Below, piece by piece: positions 1 to 10,470 of a stretch of DNA of 64,000 nucleotides (its first letter is position 1; the number at the start of each line of letters is the position of its first letter). This DNA comes from Devosia sp. FJ2-5-3. GTDB taxonomy: Bacteria; Pseudomonadota; Alphaproteobacteria; Rhizobiales; Devosiaceae. The position numbers and the translations under genes are program-made. The stretch is taken from the NCBI RefSeq assembly GCF_029201545.1, contig NZ_CP104007.1:1522501-1586500 (forward strand), in the 5' to 3' direction. The notes beneath the pieces were generated by a model. It saw nothing but the letters and a program-made list of their open reading frames with translations. It did not search any database and was not told where the DNA came from.

Positions 1-265
1 ATTGGAGCGGCTGATCCGCGACACCCGCATCGACGCCTCCTGGCAGCGCGCCAGCAATGTCGCCATCCAGCGCGTTTCCATCTGCCCCGAAGTGCAGACC
101 TGGCTCGCATCGACCCTGACCAGCACCGGCCTTGGCCGCAGCCTGCAGGCGGCGATCGGCAGCGATCCGCTGCTCAATGCCTCGATCAGCCGGTCGAGCT
201 ACAGCCCGTCGCGGGTTTTTGCGGTCAATCGCAGCGGCAACCAGCTGACGGTCTTCGTCTACTAA
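1..265 (+). CDS. C-terminal end of an unrecognised protein (truncated by window edge)
   Basis: An open frame runs in from the left edge and stops with TAA at 263-265. The visible 87 residues are an ordinary soluble sequence ending in a hydrophobic TVFVY. I recognise no domain. The TTG at position 2 is probably not the true start, because the frame is open to the window edge. A strong terminator-like hairpin follows 43 bases after the stop, which supports this being a real gene end. Function unknown. Confidence 0.55.
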   Translation, partial: LERLIRDTRIDASWQRASNVAIQRVSICPEVQTWLASTLTSTGLGRSLQAAIGSDPLLNASISRSSYSPSRVFAVNRSGNQLTVFVY

Positions 266-308
266 AACTTGCGGTGAGGCCAGCGTAGCGCGCTTGCCTT
301 CCCCAAGT

Positions 309-349
309 CTCCCGGCGACAATCGCGATATTGTCGTCGGGAGATTTGTT
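309..349 (+). terminator. Rho-independent terminator that runs into the next gene's start
   Basis: Arms 309-322 (CTCCCGGCGACAAT) and 329-342 pair over 14 positions, with one G-T wobble and a 6-base loop, and a T-rich run (ATTTGTTTT) follows. It should end transcription of the upstream gene. Its 3' arm also contains the only purine-rich ribosome-binding candidate (GGGAG) for the oxidoreductase that starts at 350. Confidence 0.7.
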
Positions 350-2518
350 TTGGCTGATACCAGCGGGATTGTCGGAGGCGGCCCCAAAAAGGTGCTTTAC
401 ACCCTGTCCACCATCACCCGGATGGGGGTGGGCAAATCGGCCAAGGCGCTTACCTCAAAGAACGCCTGCAAGGCCTGTGCCTATGGCATGGGCGGGCAGC
501 GCGGCGGCATGACCAATGAGCTCGATGAGTTCCCCTCGGTCTGCAACAAGAGCGTGCAGGCGCAATCGACCGATATCCAGCCGCCCATACCCCACGAGAT
601 TTTCAGTCATAGCATCGCCGAGTTGGGTGAACTGACCGGCAAGGAAATGGAGCATCTCGGGCGCCTTGGCGTGCCGCTGTTCCGGCGCGCGGGCTCCGAG
701 CGTTTCGAGCCCATCGAGTGGGAGGAGGCGCTCGACCATGCCGCCGAGCGACTGCGGGAGACCGATCCGGGGCGCAGCTTTTTCTATTCGTCGGGACGCT
801 CGTCCAATGAGGCCGGGTTCCTGTTCCAGCTGCTGGCGCGGGCCTATGGCACCAACAACGTCAATAATTGCTCCTATTACTGCCATCAGGCGACCAGCGA
901 AGGGCTGGCCACCACCATCGGCAAGGGGACGTCGACGGTCGAGCTGGAGGACCTGACCTCAACCGATCTGATCTTCGTCATCGGCGCCAATCCGTCCTCC
1001 AATCACCCGCGCTTCATTCACATGCTGAAGAATTGCCGCGAGCGGGGCGGGCAGGTGATTGTCATCAATCCGGCCAAGGAACCGGGCCTGGTGAAATTTG
1101 CGGTGCCGAAATCGCCCATGTCCATGCTCAAGGGTGGCAGCGAGATTGCTTCGGACTATCTCCAGCCCCGGATCGGCTCCGACATTGCCCTGTTCAAGGG
1201 ATTGGCCAAGGCGGTGCTGGAGCAGGGCACCGAAGACCGTAATTTCATCGCCGCCCATGGCGCCGATTTCTCGGCCTTTCGGGAGGATCTTGATGCCCTC
1301 GACTGGGACGAAATCTCCACGGCCTGCGGGCTCTCCCGCGACGAGATAAGCCGGGTTGCAGCGGCCTATGGACGGGCAAAGAACGCCGTGTTCGCCTGGG
1401 GCATGGGGATGACCCACCATGTGCACGGCGTTGCCAATGTCGAAGCCATAGCCAATCTGGCGCTGTTGCGCGGCATGATCGGAAAACCCTCTGCGGGCCT
1501 CTTGCCCTTGCGCGGGCACTCCAATGTGCAGGGGATCGGCACGATCGGGGTCAAGCCGGTGCTGGCCCGCGATGTGCTGGCGCGGATGCAGCAGGAATTC
1601 GGGGTGACCTTTCCCGAAGAGAAAGGGCTCGACACCATGGCCTGTCTCAAGCGGGCAGAGGCGGGGGAGATCGACGCCGCCGTTATCATGGGCGGCAATC
1701 TCTGGGCCGCGACCCCGGACACGGCATTTTCGAGCCGGGCAATGGGCGCCATAGGGTTCAAACTCTTTCTCACCACGACGCTCAACCAGGGCCACGTCCA
1801 TGGACTTGGCGCGGGCGAGGTGTTGATCCTGCCCGTCACCGCGCGCGACGAGGAATGGGAACCGACGACGCAGGAATCCATGTTCAATTTCGTCCGCCTG
1901 TCCGATGGCGGCATCTGCCGGATCGATACCGTCCGGCCGGAAAGCTGGATCCTGGGACAGATCGGCAAGCGCATGCTGCCGAATTCGCCCATCGACTTCG
2001 AGGCCTTTTCGGGCCACGCGAAAATCCGCGACGCGATTGCCGCCATCGTGCCCGGCATGGAAGATCTCGCCGATATCGACGTGGCCAAGCGCGAATTTCA
2101 TATCCGCAACCGGGTGATGCATGTGCCCGAATTCGGCACGGCGGACGGACGGGCGCACTTCGTGGTTACGCCCATCCCGCAGATGGAGGAAGGACGGCTG
2201 ATGCTCGCCTCGGTTCGCAGCGAGGGCCAGTTCAACTCAATCATCTATGAGGAGACGGACAGCTATCGCGGCAAGGCGGGACGCAAATCGGTCTTCCTCA
2301 ATGGCGAGGACATGGCGGAACGTGGGCTGGCCGAGGGGCAGAAAGTGGTCGTCACTTCTGACACCGGCAGGATGGAGGGCGTGGCGACCCTGTTCGACCT
2401 GCCGCGCGGCTCGGTGCTGGCCTATTATCCGGAAGCCAATGTGCTGGTGGGGACGGCGGTCGATCCGCGCAGCAAGACGCCGGCCTTCAAATCTGTTCCC
2501 GTGCAAGTTTCGGCGTGA
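350..2518 (+). CDS. FdhF/YdeP-family molybdopterin oxidoreductase
   Basis: A 722-residue protein of the DMSO-reductase/formate-dehydrogenase superfamily, closest by eye to E. coli YdeP, whose physiological substrate is unsettled. It should bind a molybdopterin guanine dinucleotide cofactor in the cytoplasm. Visible family landmarks are an N-terminal CKAC motif with a further Cys in PSVCNK, SSGRSSNEA, NNCSYYCHQATSEGL, RGHSNVQG and a C-terminal molydopterin dinucleotide-binding-like region. There is no twin-arginine signal. The length is slightly under YdeP. The TTG start at 350 is the only initiation codon upstream of the conserved KKVLYTLS region; it follows a terminator hairpin whose 3' arm holds GGGAG. 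No electron-transfer partner or FdhD-like gene is adjacent, so the electron donor cannot be inferred. Confidence 0.85.
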   Translation: MADTSGIVGGGPKKVLYTLSTITRMGVGKSAKALTSKNACKACAYGMGGQRGGMTNELDEFPSVCNKSVQAQSTDIQPPIPHEIFSHSIAELGELTGKEMEHLGRLGVPLFRRAGSERFEPIEWEEALDHAAERLRETDPGRSFFYSSGRSSNEAGFLFQLLARAYGTNNVNNCSYYCHQATSEGLATTIGKGTSTVELEDLTSTDLIFVIGANPSSNHPRFIHMLKNCRERGGQVIVINPAKEPGLVKFAVPKSPMSMLKGGSEIASDYLQPRIGSDIALFKGLAKAVLEQGTEDRNFIAAHGADFSAFREDLDALDWDEISTACGLSRDEISRVAAAYGRAKNAVFAWGMGMTHHVHGVANVEAIANLALLRGMIGKPSAGLLPLRGHSNVQGIGTIGVKPVLARDVLARMQQEFGVTFPEEKGLDTMACLKRAEAGEIDAAVIMGGNLWAATPDTAFSSRAMGAIGFKLFLTTTLNQGHVHGLGAGEVLILPVTARDEEWEPTTQESMFNFVRLSDGGICRIDTVRPESWILGQIGKRMLPNSPIDFEAFSGHAKIRDAIAAIVPGMEDLADIDVAKREFHIRNRVMHVPEFGTADGRAHFVVTPIPQMEEGRLMLASVRSEGQFNSIIYEETDSYRGKAGRKSVFLNGEDMAERGLAEGQKVVVTSDTGRMEGVATLFDLPRGSVLAYYPEANVLVGTAVDPRSKTPAFKSVPVQVSA

Positions 2519-2643
2519 GTGTTGCGGTGAAATTGTGCAAGTAGAGGCCGAAAATACGCAGTTATCACAGGCGATTTTCGCATTTTGATTTTCCGTTTGT
2601 TTACCCGGACGGGCTGATGCTCAAATGCCAAGGAGGCTAGGCA

Positions 2644-4233
2644 GTGCCGGGTTACGAGGATCAGAGCTTGCTTTCCCGGGTTCACGCCTGCTGGGACAAG
2701 GGCCGGGTCGGCCGGTCGCATGAGGGTCTTGTGGAAGCCCGCCGGCTGCTCATAGAAGCGCGGCGGGCAAATGATCTCGAGGCCCTGGCGGGCGTCAATC
2801 GCTGCATAGGATGGTTCTGCCTGCAGCTCGGCTTCACCGAAGATGCGTTGAAAGCGGCCAATGAGGCGCGCAATTACTATGCCGGCGTGGACGATAATTG
2901 GGGGCATGCGCTCTCACTTGCCGTCTATTCGTGGGCCCTGCTCGATGTCGGCCTTTCCGATATTGGATTTGAGAGCGCCGCAGAGGCGACAGTGATTGCG
3001 GCGCGCACCGACGATCTGGCCCTCAACGCCTTTGCCCTCAACTGCAAGGCCATCGCGCTAGTGATGTGCCTCGAGGACAAGCTGGCAGTCGCGCTGCTTG
3101 ACGAGGCGCTGGAGCTGGCGAATTTGTCGGGCGACATGAGCACCCGGGCCCTGACCCTGGTCAATTTCGGCTATGCCAAGATGAACCAGGTTTTTCGCGC
3201 CCGGGCGGAAGGCCGGCGCGATGCCGAGAGCATGCTGGCCGCCGAGGCCATGGACTTTGTCGAGCAGGCCGTCGAGGTGGCGCGCGAAGCGGGGGACCTG
3301 TGGAATTTGCGCGTGGCGCTGTGCAACGGGGCGGAGCTGTTCAGCTTTGACGGTAATATCGAAAGGGCCAAGGCCCTGCTGGCAGAATGGGACGATCTGC
3401 CCGGAGTGACCGGCCCGCGCGAAGATATTCACTACATCTATTCAAAGGGCGACGTGCTGTATCGGCTGGACCGCAACGAAGAGGCGCTGGAGCTCTATCG
3501 CGACGCGCTGCGTCTGGCGGATCAATCGGCCCTGCATGACCACAAGGTCAACGCCTTGCGCCGCTTGTGCGAGATCAAGGCGAAGCGCGGCGAGTTCGAA
3601 CAGGCCCTGTCCTATCACCGGGCCTTCCACGATGCCTATGTGGCCCAGACCGGCGAGATGTCGCGCCGCAGGGCCCATGCGCTCGACATGCAGCTGCAGA
3701 ACGACAAACTGCGGGAGAAGGCGGCGCAGCTCGAAATGCAGGCAGGCCTCGATCCGCTGACGGGAATTCCGAACCGGCGCGCATTCGACGCCGTCTTCTC
3801 CCAGCTTTCGCACCAGCAGGCGGTGGTCGGGATTCTCGATATCGATCACTTCAAGCTCGTCAACGACCACTATTCCCACCTCGTGGGCGACCAGGTGCTC
3901 ATTCGGGTTGCCGGGCTGGTGGAGGCCATCAACCCGGCAATGCAGATTTTCCGAATTGGCGGGGAAGAGTTTGCGCTGGTTTTTGCCGGAATGTCGCTGG
4001 AGCACGCCGAGCCGCTGGCTACGCTGGTGGTGAACGCGGTGCGGCGGCTCGATCTGGGCGATATCGCCAAGGGGCTGCAGGTGACGGTGAGCATTGGCCT
4101 GGCGGAGTCCGGTGTGCTCGCCGGAACCGCGCTTCTGGCGGAGGCGGATCGCCGCCTTTATGTGGCCAAGAAGGCCGGACGCGACCGGGTGATCGCCGAT
4201 GCCAGATCGTCCATCCTGGCCGTCTCCGCCTGA
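2644..4233 (+). CDS. Soluble diguanylate cyclase with TPR-like N-terminal region
   Basis: A 529-residue cytoplasmic protein. Residues about 1-340 are alpha-helical repeats resembling tetratricopeptide units, then a short coiled-coil linker (QLQNDKLREKAAQLEMQ), then a GGDEF domain with DPLTGIPNRR, DIDHFKLVND and an intact GGEEF signature at residues 439-443. It should make cyclic di-GMP from two GTP. The RxxD inhibitory I-site normally five residues before GGEEF is absent (NPAM is there), so feedback inhibition at that site is not expected. The GTG start is supported by AAGGAGG a few bases upstream. It is a stand-alone gene. The repeat region probably receives a protein signal, which is inference from the fold class. 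Confidence 0.85.
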   Translation: MPGYEDQSLLSRVHACWDKGRVGRSHEGLVEARRLLIEARRANDLEALAGVNRCIGWFCLQLGFTEDALKAANEARNYYAGVDDNWGHALSLAVYSWALLDVGLSDIGFESAAEATVIAARTDDLALNAFALNCKAIALVMCLEDKLAVALLDEALELANLSGDMSTRALTLVNFGYAKMNQVFRARAEGRRDAESMLAAEAMDFVEQAVEVAREAGDLWNLRVALCNGAELFSFDGNIERAKALLAEWDDLPGVTGPREDIHYIYSKGDVLYRLDRNEEALELYRDALRLADQSALHDHKVNALRRLCEIKAKRGEFEQALSYHRAFHDAYVAQTGEMSRRRAHALDMQLQNDKLREKAAQLEMQAGLDPLTGIPNRRAFDAVFSQLSHQQAVVGILDIDHFKLVNDHYSHLVGDQVLIRVAGLVEAINPAMQIFRIGGEEFALVFAGMSLEHAEPLATLVVNAVRRLDLGDIAKGLQVTVSIGLAESGVLAGTALLAEADRRLYVAKKAGRDRVIADARSSILAVSA

Positions 4234-4238
4234 GCGGC

Positions 4239-6401
4239 CTAGCCGAAGCGTTCGACAAGGGCGGCGGCTTCCCCGGCAAGGCGCTCCGCGTCCTCGAGGG
4301 TGAAGGCGTGGGGCTCGTAATCGATCAGCGCCAGCGCGCCGATCTTGCGGCCATCGGCGAGCACCAGGGGCACGCTGGCATAGAAGTCGATGCCATTGGT
4401 CAGGAGATAGGAATTGTCGCCGATACGCTCGTCCTGGGCGTTGGTGTGGACGATCAGCGGAGCCTCGCTATCGATGGTGAGCTGGGTCAGCTTGACGGCG
4501 TCGAAATCCTCGAGATGCCGGTCGTCGTCGATGAGGTTGATGACCGCGGCCGGCACGCCGAAACGCTCGGCGATATCGTCGAGAGCGCGCCCCAGTTCGT
4601 CGTCGCCGCGGCCGAGGCCGGCAAAGGGCTGCCGGTCCCTGCTCATCGGGGTGGACTGATCAGGTGTCCGTAATTCGACAATGCCCTCGCAGACACTGCT
4701 GATGTCGCGGTAGACGATGTCGACATGGAGCGTCTCGGCAGTCTCTTCGGCGGTGAGCGGGTTGAAGAGGACGGCGGCAATGATGGTGTTCGGCGCCATG
4801 CGCCGGACCCGGCGGGCGACGTAACGGCACTGCGCGCGGACGTCGCTGCCGGTGAAGACCAGGACCATGGCGTGGACCGGGTCGAGGTTCAGCCGCCCGA
4901 TGGCTTCCTGGCGTATGGCGCCGGGGGGCACAATGCTGGCGGCCACATCTTCGCCGGCCAGTTGAACGCCCACGAGCCGCGCGGCTGCCTCGTCGATTTC
5001 CGTGCGCCCGCCGACAAGGAGTATGGGCTCTCCGTCGGACCATTTCCGGGCCAGGACCGTGTCCAGCACGGCCTCGAAGGAGGTGATCAGCTGGCGCCGC
5101 TGGGGCAGGGATTCGGGCCGATCCGAGAGCTCGATCGTGCCCAGACGCAGGGCCCCGAGCATGACGTCGCTGACCAGTTCCTTTTGACCGTGTTCCTCCA
5201 GATAGTCTTCGCTGATCTGGATCGCTTCCTCGGCATCGCCCTTGAGCATGCGCTGGTAAAGCCGCTCGGCGGGGGAGAGGACGGGCTCGCTGCCAAGGAG
5301 GGTTTCGAGAAAACGGAACTGGGGCAGATGACGGCCGATGACGACGAGGCAGACCGTCATGGGGGTCGCAAGGATCAGTCCCACGGGTCCCCAGAGCGTC
5401 GCCCAGAACATGGCCGAAAGCAGGATGGCGATCGGCGACACGCCGGTGCTGGTGCCGTAGAGGCGGGGCTCGATGACATTGGCGGTGGTCAGGTCGATGA
5501 CGAGGAACAGACCCACCGACATCAGCAGCATGTTCCAGCCGGGGTCGATGGCGAAGGCCAGCGCAAAGGGCAGGACGGCGATGATCAGCGCCCCGACGAA
5601 GGGGATATAGCGGAAGAGCACGATGAGCAGGCCCCAGAGCGGGGCGCTGGGCACGCCGATGAACCAGAGGCCCGTGCCGAAAATAATGCCATAGGTGATG
5701 TTCACCATCAGCTGGACGATGAGATAGCGGCCGACGCGATGGCTGGCGTCGGTGATTGCCAGATTGGTCAGCGAATAGCGCCCCGCGCTTACCAGCCGAA
5801 TGAAGCGGTCCTGCAGATCGGCGCGGCCGAACAGCAGGAAGATGAGGAAGACGGTGACGATCGCGATAGTGGCGACGGGTCCGATGATGGACCCCATCAC
5901 CGAACCGAGCAGGTTAAGAGGACCCAGCTCGTTTGATATGGTGACGGGAACGGGGCGCACCTGGCCGGGTTGCAGGGGCTCGTCGCCGCCCAGGCCGTTT
6001 CCGACGCTGGCGATCATATTGTTGATCTGATCGAGCCAGACGAGGCCACCAAACTGTTCCTGGAGGCCCGAAATCTTGGTCAGGATGGTCTGGCGATAGC
6101 CCGGCAATTCCTGGGCGAGGCCGGCAATCTGAATGCCGGCGAAGAAGACGAAGCTGGCCAGCGCGGCAATGGCGATGATGACGGCGAGGATGACGGCGAC
6201 GGCGTCGGGCAGGCCGAGCCGACGGTTCATCCAGCTGACGAGCGGATTGAGCGCAAAGGCGAGCAGGGTCGCCAGCACCAGGGGCACGAAAATGCCGGCC
6301 CCGAAATAGAGCAGGGCGGCGATGATGGCGAAGGTGGCCACGCTCTCGAAGGTGCTGGGACGGCGTCGCGTGAAGGTCGGTGGAACTGTGAAGTCAGACA
6401 T
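4239..6401 (-). CDS. AI-2E family (PerM-like) transporter with C-terminal GAF-like domain
   Basis: A 720-residue inner-membrane protein. Residues about 20-330 hold the hydrophobic helices of the AI-2E exporter/PerM family (for example LIVLFRYIPFVGALI and TANVIEPRLYG). A cytoplasmic extension follows (about 345-570), and the last 135 residues (from about 586) look like a GAF domain (FGVPAAVINLIDDDRH, VPLVLADGRKIGALALID). The substrate is not predictable; family members move small molecules or ions. An internal ATG at residue 586 could start a separate GAF protein, but no ribosome-binding site precedes it and the frame is continuous, so I read one fused protein. The start at 6401 begins MSDFTVP. 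It is divergent from ettA. Confidence 0.8.
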   Translation of the reverse strand: MSDFTVPPTFTRRRPSTFESVATFAIIAALLYFGAGIFVPLVLATLLAFALNPLVSWMNRRLGLPDAVAVILAVIIAIAALASFVFFAGIQIAGLAQELPGYRQTILTKISGLQEQFGGLVWLDQINNMIASVGNGLGGDEPLQPGQVRPVPVTISNELGPLNLLGSVMGSIIGPVATIAIVTVFLIFLLFGRADLQDRFIRLVSAGRYSLTNLAITDASHRVGRYLIVQLMVNITYGIIFGTGLWFIGVPSAPLWGLLIVLFRYIPFVGALIIAVLPFALAFAIDPGWNMLLMSVGLFLVIDLTTANVIEPRLYGTSTGVSPIAILLSAMFWATLWGPVGLILATPMTVCLVVIGRHLPQFRFLETLLGSEPVLSPAERLYQRMLKGDAEEAIQISEDYLEEHGQKELVSDVMLGALRLGTIELSDRPESLPQRRQLITSFEAVLDTVLARKWSDGEPILLVGGRTEIDEAAARLVGVQLAGEDVAASIVPPGAIRQEAIGRLNLDPVHAMVLVFTGSDVRAQCRYVARRVRRMAPNTIIAAVLFNPLTAEETAETLHVDIVYRDISSVCEGIVELRTPDQSTPMSRDRQPFAGLGRGDDELGRALDDIAERFGVPAAVINLIDDDRHLEDFDAVKLTQLTIDSEAPLIVHTNAQDERIGDNSYLLTNGIDFYASVPLVLADGRKIGALALIDYEPHAFTLEDAERLAGEAAALVERFG

Positions 6402-6539
6402 GTGAGCCCCCGAGGTCAGGGAATAACATGCCCGTGATGACTTGGTTCCCCCGCGACGTGGGGACCGGTTGCCCCGCCTGCGCGCTTGGCCTACATAGGC
6501 GTCAAATTCCCTGGTTTTTTCTGAGAGGTTTCCCGGCAC

Positions 6540-8195
<1,656 letters not shown>

Positions 8196-8223
8196 GCTTA
8201 TCAGGCTCCAATCCAAATTGTGG

Positions 8224-8253
8224 CCGGTCCCGACACTGTCGGGGCCGGTTTTT
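8224..8253 (+). terminator. Rho-independent terminator of ettA
   Basis: A GC-rich inverted repeat (CCGGTCCCGACA / TGTCGGGGCCGG, one G-T pair) is followed by TTTTTGTTT. It lies 28 bases after the ettA stop codon. Confidence 0.85.
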
Positions 8254-8499
8254 GTTTGGGCAATCGGGGCCGGAAACGTCCCCATTGCCGAAGGCTGCCC
8301 CGACGTCGCCGGGTGGAAAGCCGGCTGCGCCGGATCGCATGCGAGGTTTGGGGGCCAAGGATCCGCATTTCTCCCCCGTCGCTCCTTTACCAATCCGCCA
8401 GAACAGCGCGAAAACCCGTTGGGTTTGCTGGGGTTTATGCAATATGCTGGACCTCGATAAGGGCCTGCGCCCTTCAAGGTTTTTCGTTTGGGGGAATGG
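8254..8499. other. Intergenic region with no recognised gene
   Basis: About 245 bases between the ettA terminator and the next gene. I see no convincing coding frame on either strand. A small hairpin (AAGGGC-CTGC-GCCCTT) lies near 8459-8474, just ahead of the next gene. The promoter of the 8500 gene must lie here, but no clear -35/-10 pair stands out. Confidence 0.5.
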
Positions 8500-8838
8500 A
8501 TGAAGAGGTATTTGACGGGGGCGGCGCTGCTCGGCGGCCTTGTCCTCGCCGCGCCGGCCGGGGCAGCGCCCGGGCTGTGCGACATGACGGGCTATGACAG
8601 CTTTGCCTGCGACGTGGTCGTCGATGGCGGCGGGCTGACATTCTCGCTCCCCGACGGCCAGGTGTTTGCCTTTGCGCTTACCGCGGACAATTCGGGCCAG
8701 GGCTACCGGATAGCGGCTGAGCCAAAGCCGGGCCAATTGCCGGTGGAGCTCGGGGTATTCGCGCCAGTGGAGGGGGAGCCCGGCTGCTGGTTCGGTGGCC
8801 GCGACGAGATCCGTTTCTGCGCCATGGTGCAGCAATAG
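8500..8838 (+). CDS. Small exported protein of unknown function
   Basis: A 112-residue protein starting at ATG 8500 with GGGGGAA just upstream. The N-terminus is a signal peptide (MKRYLTGAALLGGLVLAAPAGA), so the mature protein of about 90 residues should be periplasmic. It has four cysteines after the signal (LCDM, FACD, GCWF, RFCAM), enough for two disulfides. No domain is recognised. It ends 43 bases before the hydrolase gene and may be co-transcribed with it. Confidence 0.7.
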   Translation: MKRYLTGAALLGGLVLAAPAGAAPGLCDMTGYDSFACDVVVDGGGLTFSLPDGQVFAFALTADNSGQGYRIAAEPKPGQLPVELGVFAPVEGEPGCWFGGRDEIRFCAMVQQ

Positions 8839-8881
8839 GCGGCAGACCGGCAAAAGTCCTCATTCAAGCGGAGCCTTGCTC

Positions 8882-9730
8882 ATGTCAGGCCAACCATTTG
8901 CCATAGAAGTCGGTGGGGCGGTTCTGCCCGGGGTGGAACTCGGCGAGGGGCTTCCCGTCGTGTTCCTCCATGCCGGCGTGTGCGACCACCGCATGTGGAC
9001 CCACCAGATGGAGATGGTGGCCGATGCCGGCTGGCGCGCCATTGCCTATGACCGGCGCGGCTATGGCGATGCGATGAGCCCCGATGAAAGGTTCAGCCAC
9101 CTTGATGACCTCGAAGCGGTGCTCGAGGCGCTCGATGTCCATGCGGCCATTTTCGTGGGCTGTTCGCTGGGCGGAGGACTGGCGCTCGATTTTGCGCTGC
9201 GCCATCCCGGGCGGGTGATCGGGCTCGTGCTGATCGGTACATCGGTGACCGGCGCGCCGTGGTCTGCCACGCAGGTGGAGCAGTCTATCGAAATGGCCGA
9301 GGAGGACGCCTGGGAGCGGGGCGACCTCGAGCTGATGAATCGCGTGCAGGCCCATGAATGGCTCGATGGGCCAAGGGCGCAGAGCGGCAGGGTGGGCGGG
9401 GAGGCGCGCGCCCTGTTTCTCGACATGAACGCCAAAGCGCTCGCGAAGCCGGCATTGAGCCAGGAAGAAGAGCGGGAGCCGGCGTGGCCGCGCGTTGGCG
9501 AAGTGAATAGCCCGTCGCTGCTGATCGTCGGCGACCAGGATTTCACCGCGCTGGTGGACCGGCATGAGCACCTCTCGGAGACCATGCCCAATGCCTTTGC
9601 CGTGGTGCTGGAAGGCGTCGCGCACATCCCCAGCATCGAGCGACCCGACCTCATCAACCGCATGCTCGAAGAATTCCTCGATGCCTTCACCGGCGACGAG
9701 GACGATGATGATGAGGACGACGAGGAATAG
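8882..9730 (+). CDS. Alpha/beta-fold hydrolase
   Basis: A 282-residue cytoplasmic alpha/beta hydrolase. It shows the oxyanion region VFLHAG, the nucleophile elbow GCSLGG with Ser95, a late acid region around VGDQDFTALVD, and the catalytic His in EGVAHIPSIERP near the C-terminus. The substrate is unknown; relatives include esterases and 3-oxoadipate enol-lactonase-like enzymes. I chose ATG 8882 (MSGQPF) over upstream in-frame codons because AGCGGAG precedes it and homologous sequence begins there. The C-terminus is a run of Asp/Glu (about 13 acidic residues), unusual for the family. Confidence 0.85.
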   Translation: MSGQPFAIEVGGAVLPGVELGEGLPVVFLHAGVCDHRMWTHQMEMVADAGWRAIAYDRRGYGDAMSPDERFSHLDDLEAVLEALDVHAAIFVGCSLGGGLALDFALRHPGRVIGLVLIGTSVTGAPWSATQVEQSIEMAEEDAWERGDLELMNRVQAHEWLDGPRAQSGRVGGEARALFLDMNAKALAKPALSQEEEREPAWPRVGEVNSPSLLIVGDQDFTALVDRHEHLSETMPNAFAVVLEGVAHIPSIERPDLINRMLEEFLDAFTGDEDDDDEDDEE

Positions 9731-9753
9731 GATAGGCGGCGCAGCGGAAGAAG

Positions 9754-9802
9754 TGATTCAAGGCGCTGATGCACTGAATCAGTTCCTGCGCGAATTGAGT
9801 CA
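9754..9802. repeat. Three TGANTCA heptamers phased at 21 bp
   Basis: TGATTCA at 9754-9760, TGAATCA at 9775-9781 and TGAGTCA at 9796-9802 are spaced exactly 21 bp start to start. Each contains GANTC, the target of the CcrM adenine methyltransferase of alphaproteobacteria. They lie between two convergent genes, so they are not obviously part of a promoter. Confidence 0.6.
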
Positions 9803-9845
9803 GATTTTCCGCGCAATATCTTGATTTAGCACGGTTTTTGGATGT

Positions 9846-9876
9846 GGCCCGGCGCTCCTGGAGGGGGCGCCGGGCC
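9846..9876. terminator. Hairpin between convergent genes, probable bidirectional terminator
   Basis: GGCCCGGCGC at 9846-9855 pairs with GCGCCGGGCC at 9867-9876. A short pyrimidine stretch follows on the plus strand and an A-rich stretch precedes it. It sits between the hydrolase end (9730) and the minus-strand gene end (9885). Confidence 0.65.
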
Positions 9877-9884
9877 GTCTTCAT

Positions 9885-10334
9885 TCAGACCGCGATAATG
9901 CCGTCAAAATGCTTGTTCAACTGCGGCGTGGGCAGGTTGGTCAAATCCTTGTCGAGTTCCGCCAGGACCAGTTTCTTGGAGTGATCGGACAATTGCTTGC
10001 GGAAATTGCCCAGGGCAATCGGCGCCGCGGCGATCACCAGCCGGTCGAAGGCACCATCGAGCGCCTTGCGGTCGAGTTCCTGTGCGACCGAGCGCACAAA
10101 TTCGGCCTCGCGGTGCTCGGCGGCATCGGTGCGCGGTTCCATGGCGCTGCGGCCGGCGCCCGCCGAGGAAAAGCCGCGTCCTGGCTTGTCGGTGTTGATG
10201 TCCTGGCTCTGGAGGGGAGCGATGGACCATTCAAGGCCGCTGATGCTGGTAAGCCCTTTTCCGGGGCCATTGTGCTCCAGGATGCGTGCCTGGGTGCCGT
10301 TGGCGATCAGGATCCAGGTAATGGGCTTTTTCAT
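9885..10334 (-). CDS. Host attachment family protein
   Basis: A 149-residue soluble protein resembling the family annotated as 'required for attachment to host cells' (Pfam host attachment, PF10116). Visible features are the N-terminal KPITWILIANGTQARILE, a basic and Gly-rich middle (DKPGRGFSSAGAGRSAMEPRTD) and LVIAAAPIALGNFRKQL. The molecular role is not established; some relatives resemble eRF1-like domains. The start at 10334 has GAGGAGAAG upstream. The much longer open frame extending upstream lacks homology and a ribosome-binding site. It is monocistronic, with its promoter in 10335-10470. Confidence 0.8.
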   Translation of the reverse strand: MKKPITWILIANGTQARILEHNGPGKGLTSISGLEWSIAPLQSQDINTDKPGRGFSSAGAGRSAMEPRTDAAEHREAEFVRSVAQELDRKALDGAFDRLVIAAAPIALGNFRKQLSDHSKKLVLAELDKDLTNLPTPQLNKHFDGIIAV

Positions 10335-10470
10335 CTGCTTCTCCTCAGTTGGGACGGACCCGACCGCAGCATTTGCGCCACGGTCATCGAGAGCCAAACG
10401 TCCTACTGATGAAAAGGTTGGGGTGACCGGACACCAGTTCAATGGCCGCCCCGATCCTATTGCGAAAATG

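Noticed and set aside
4644..4646. Separate GAF-protein gene starting at the internal ATG
   Set aside because: The frame is continuous with the permease and no ribosome-binding site precedes the ATG.
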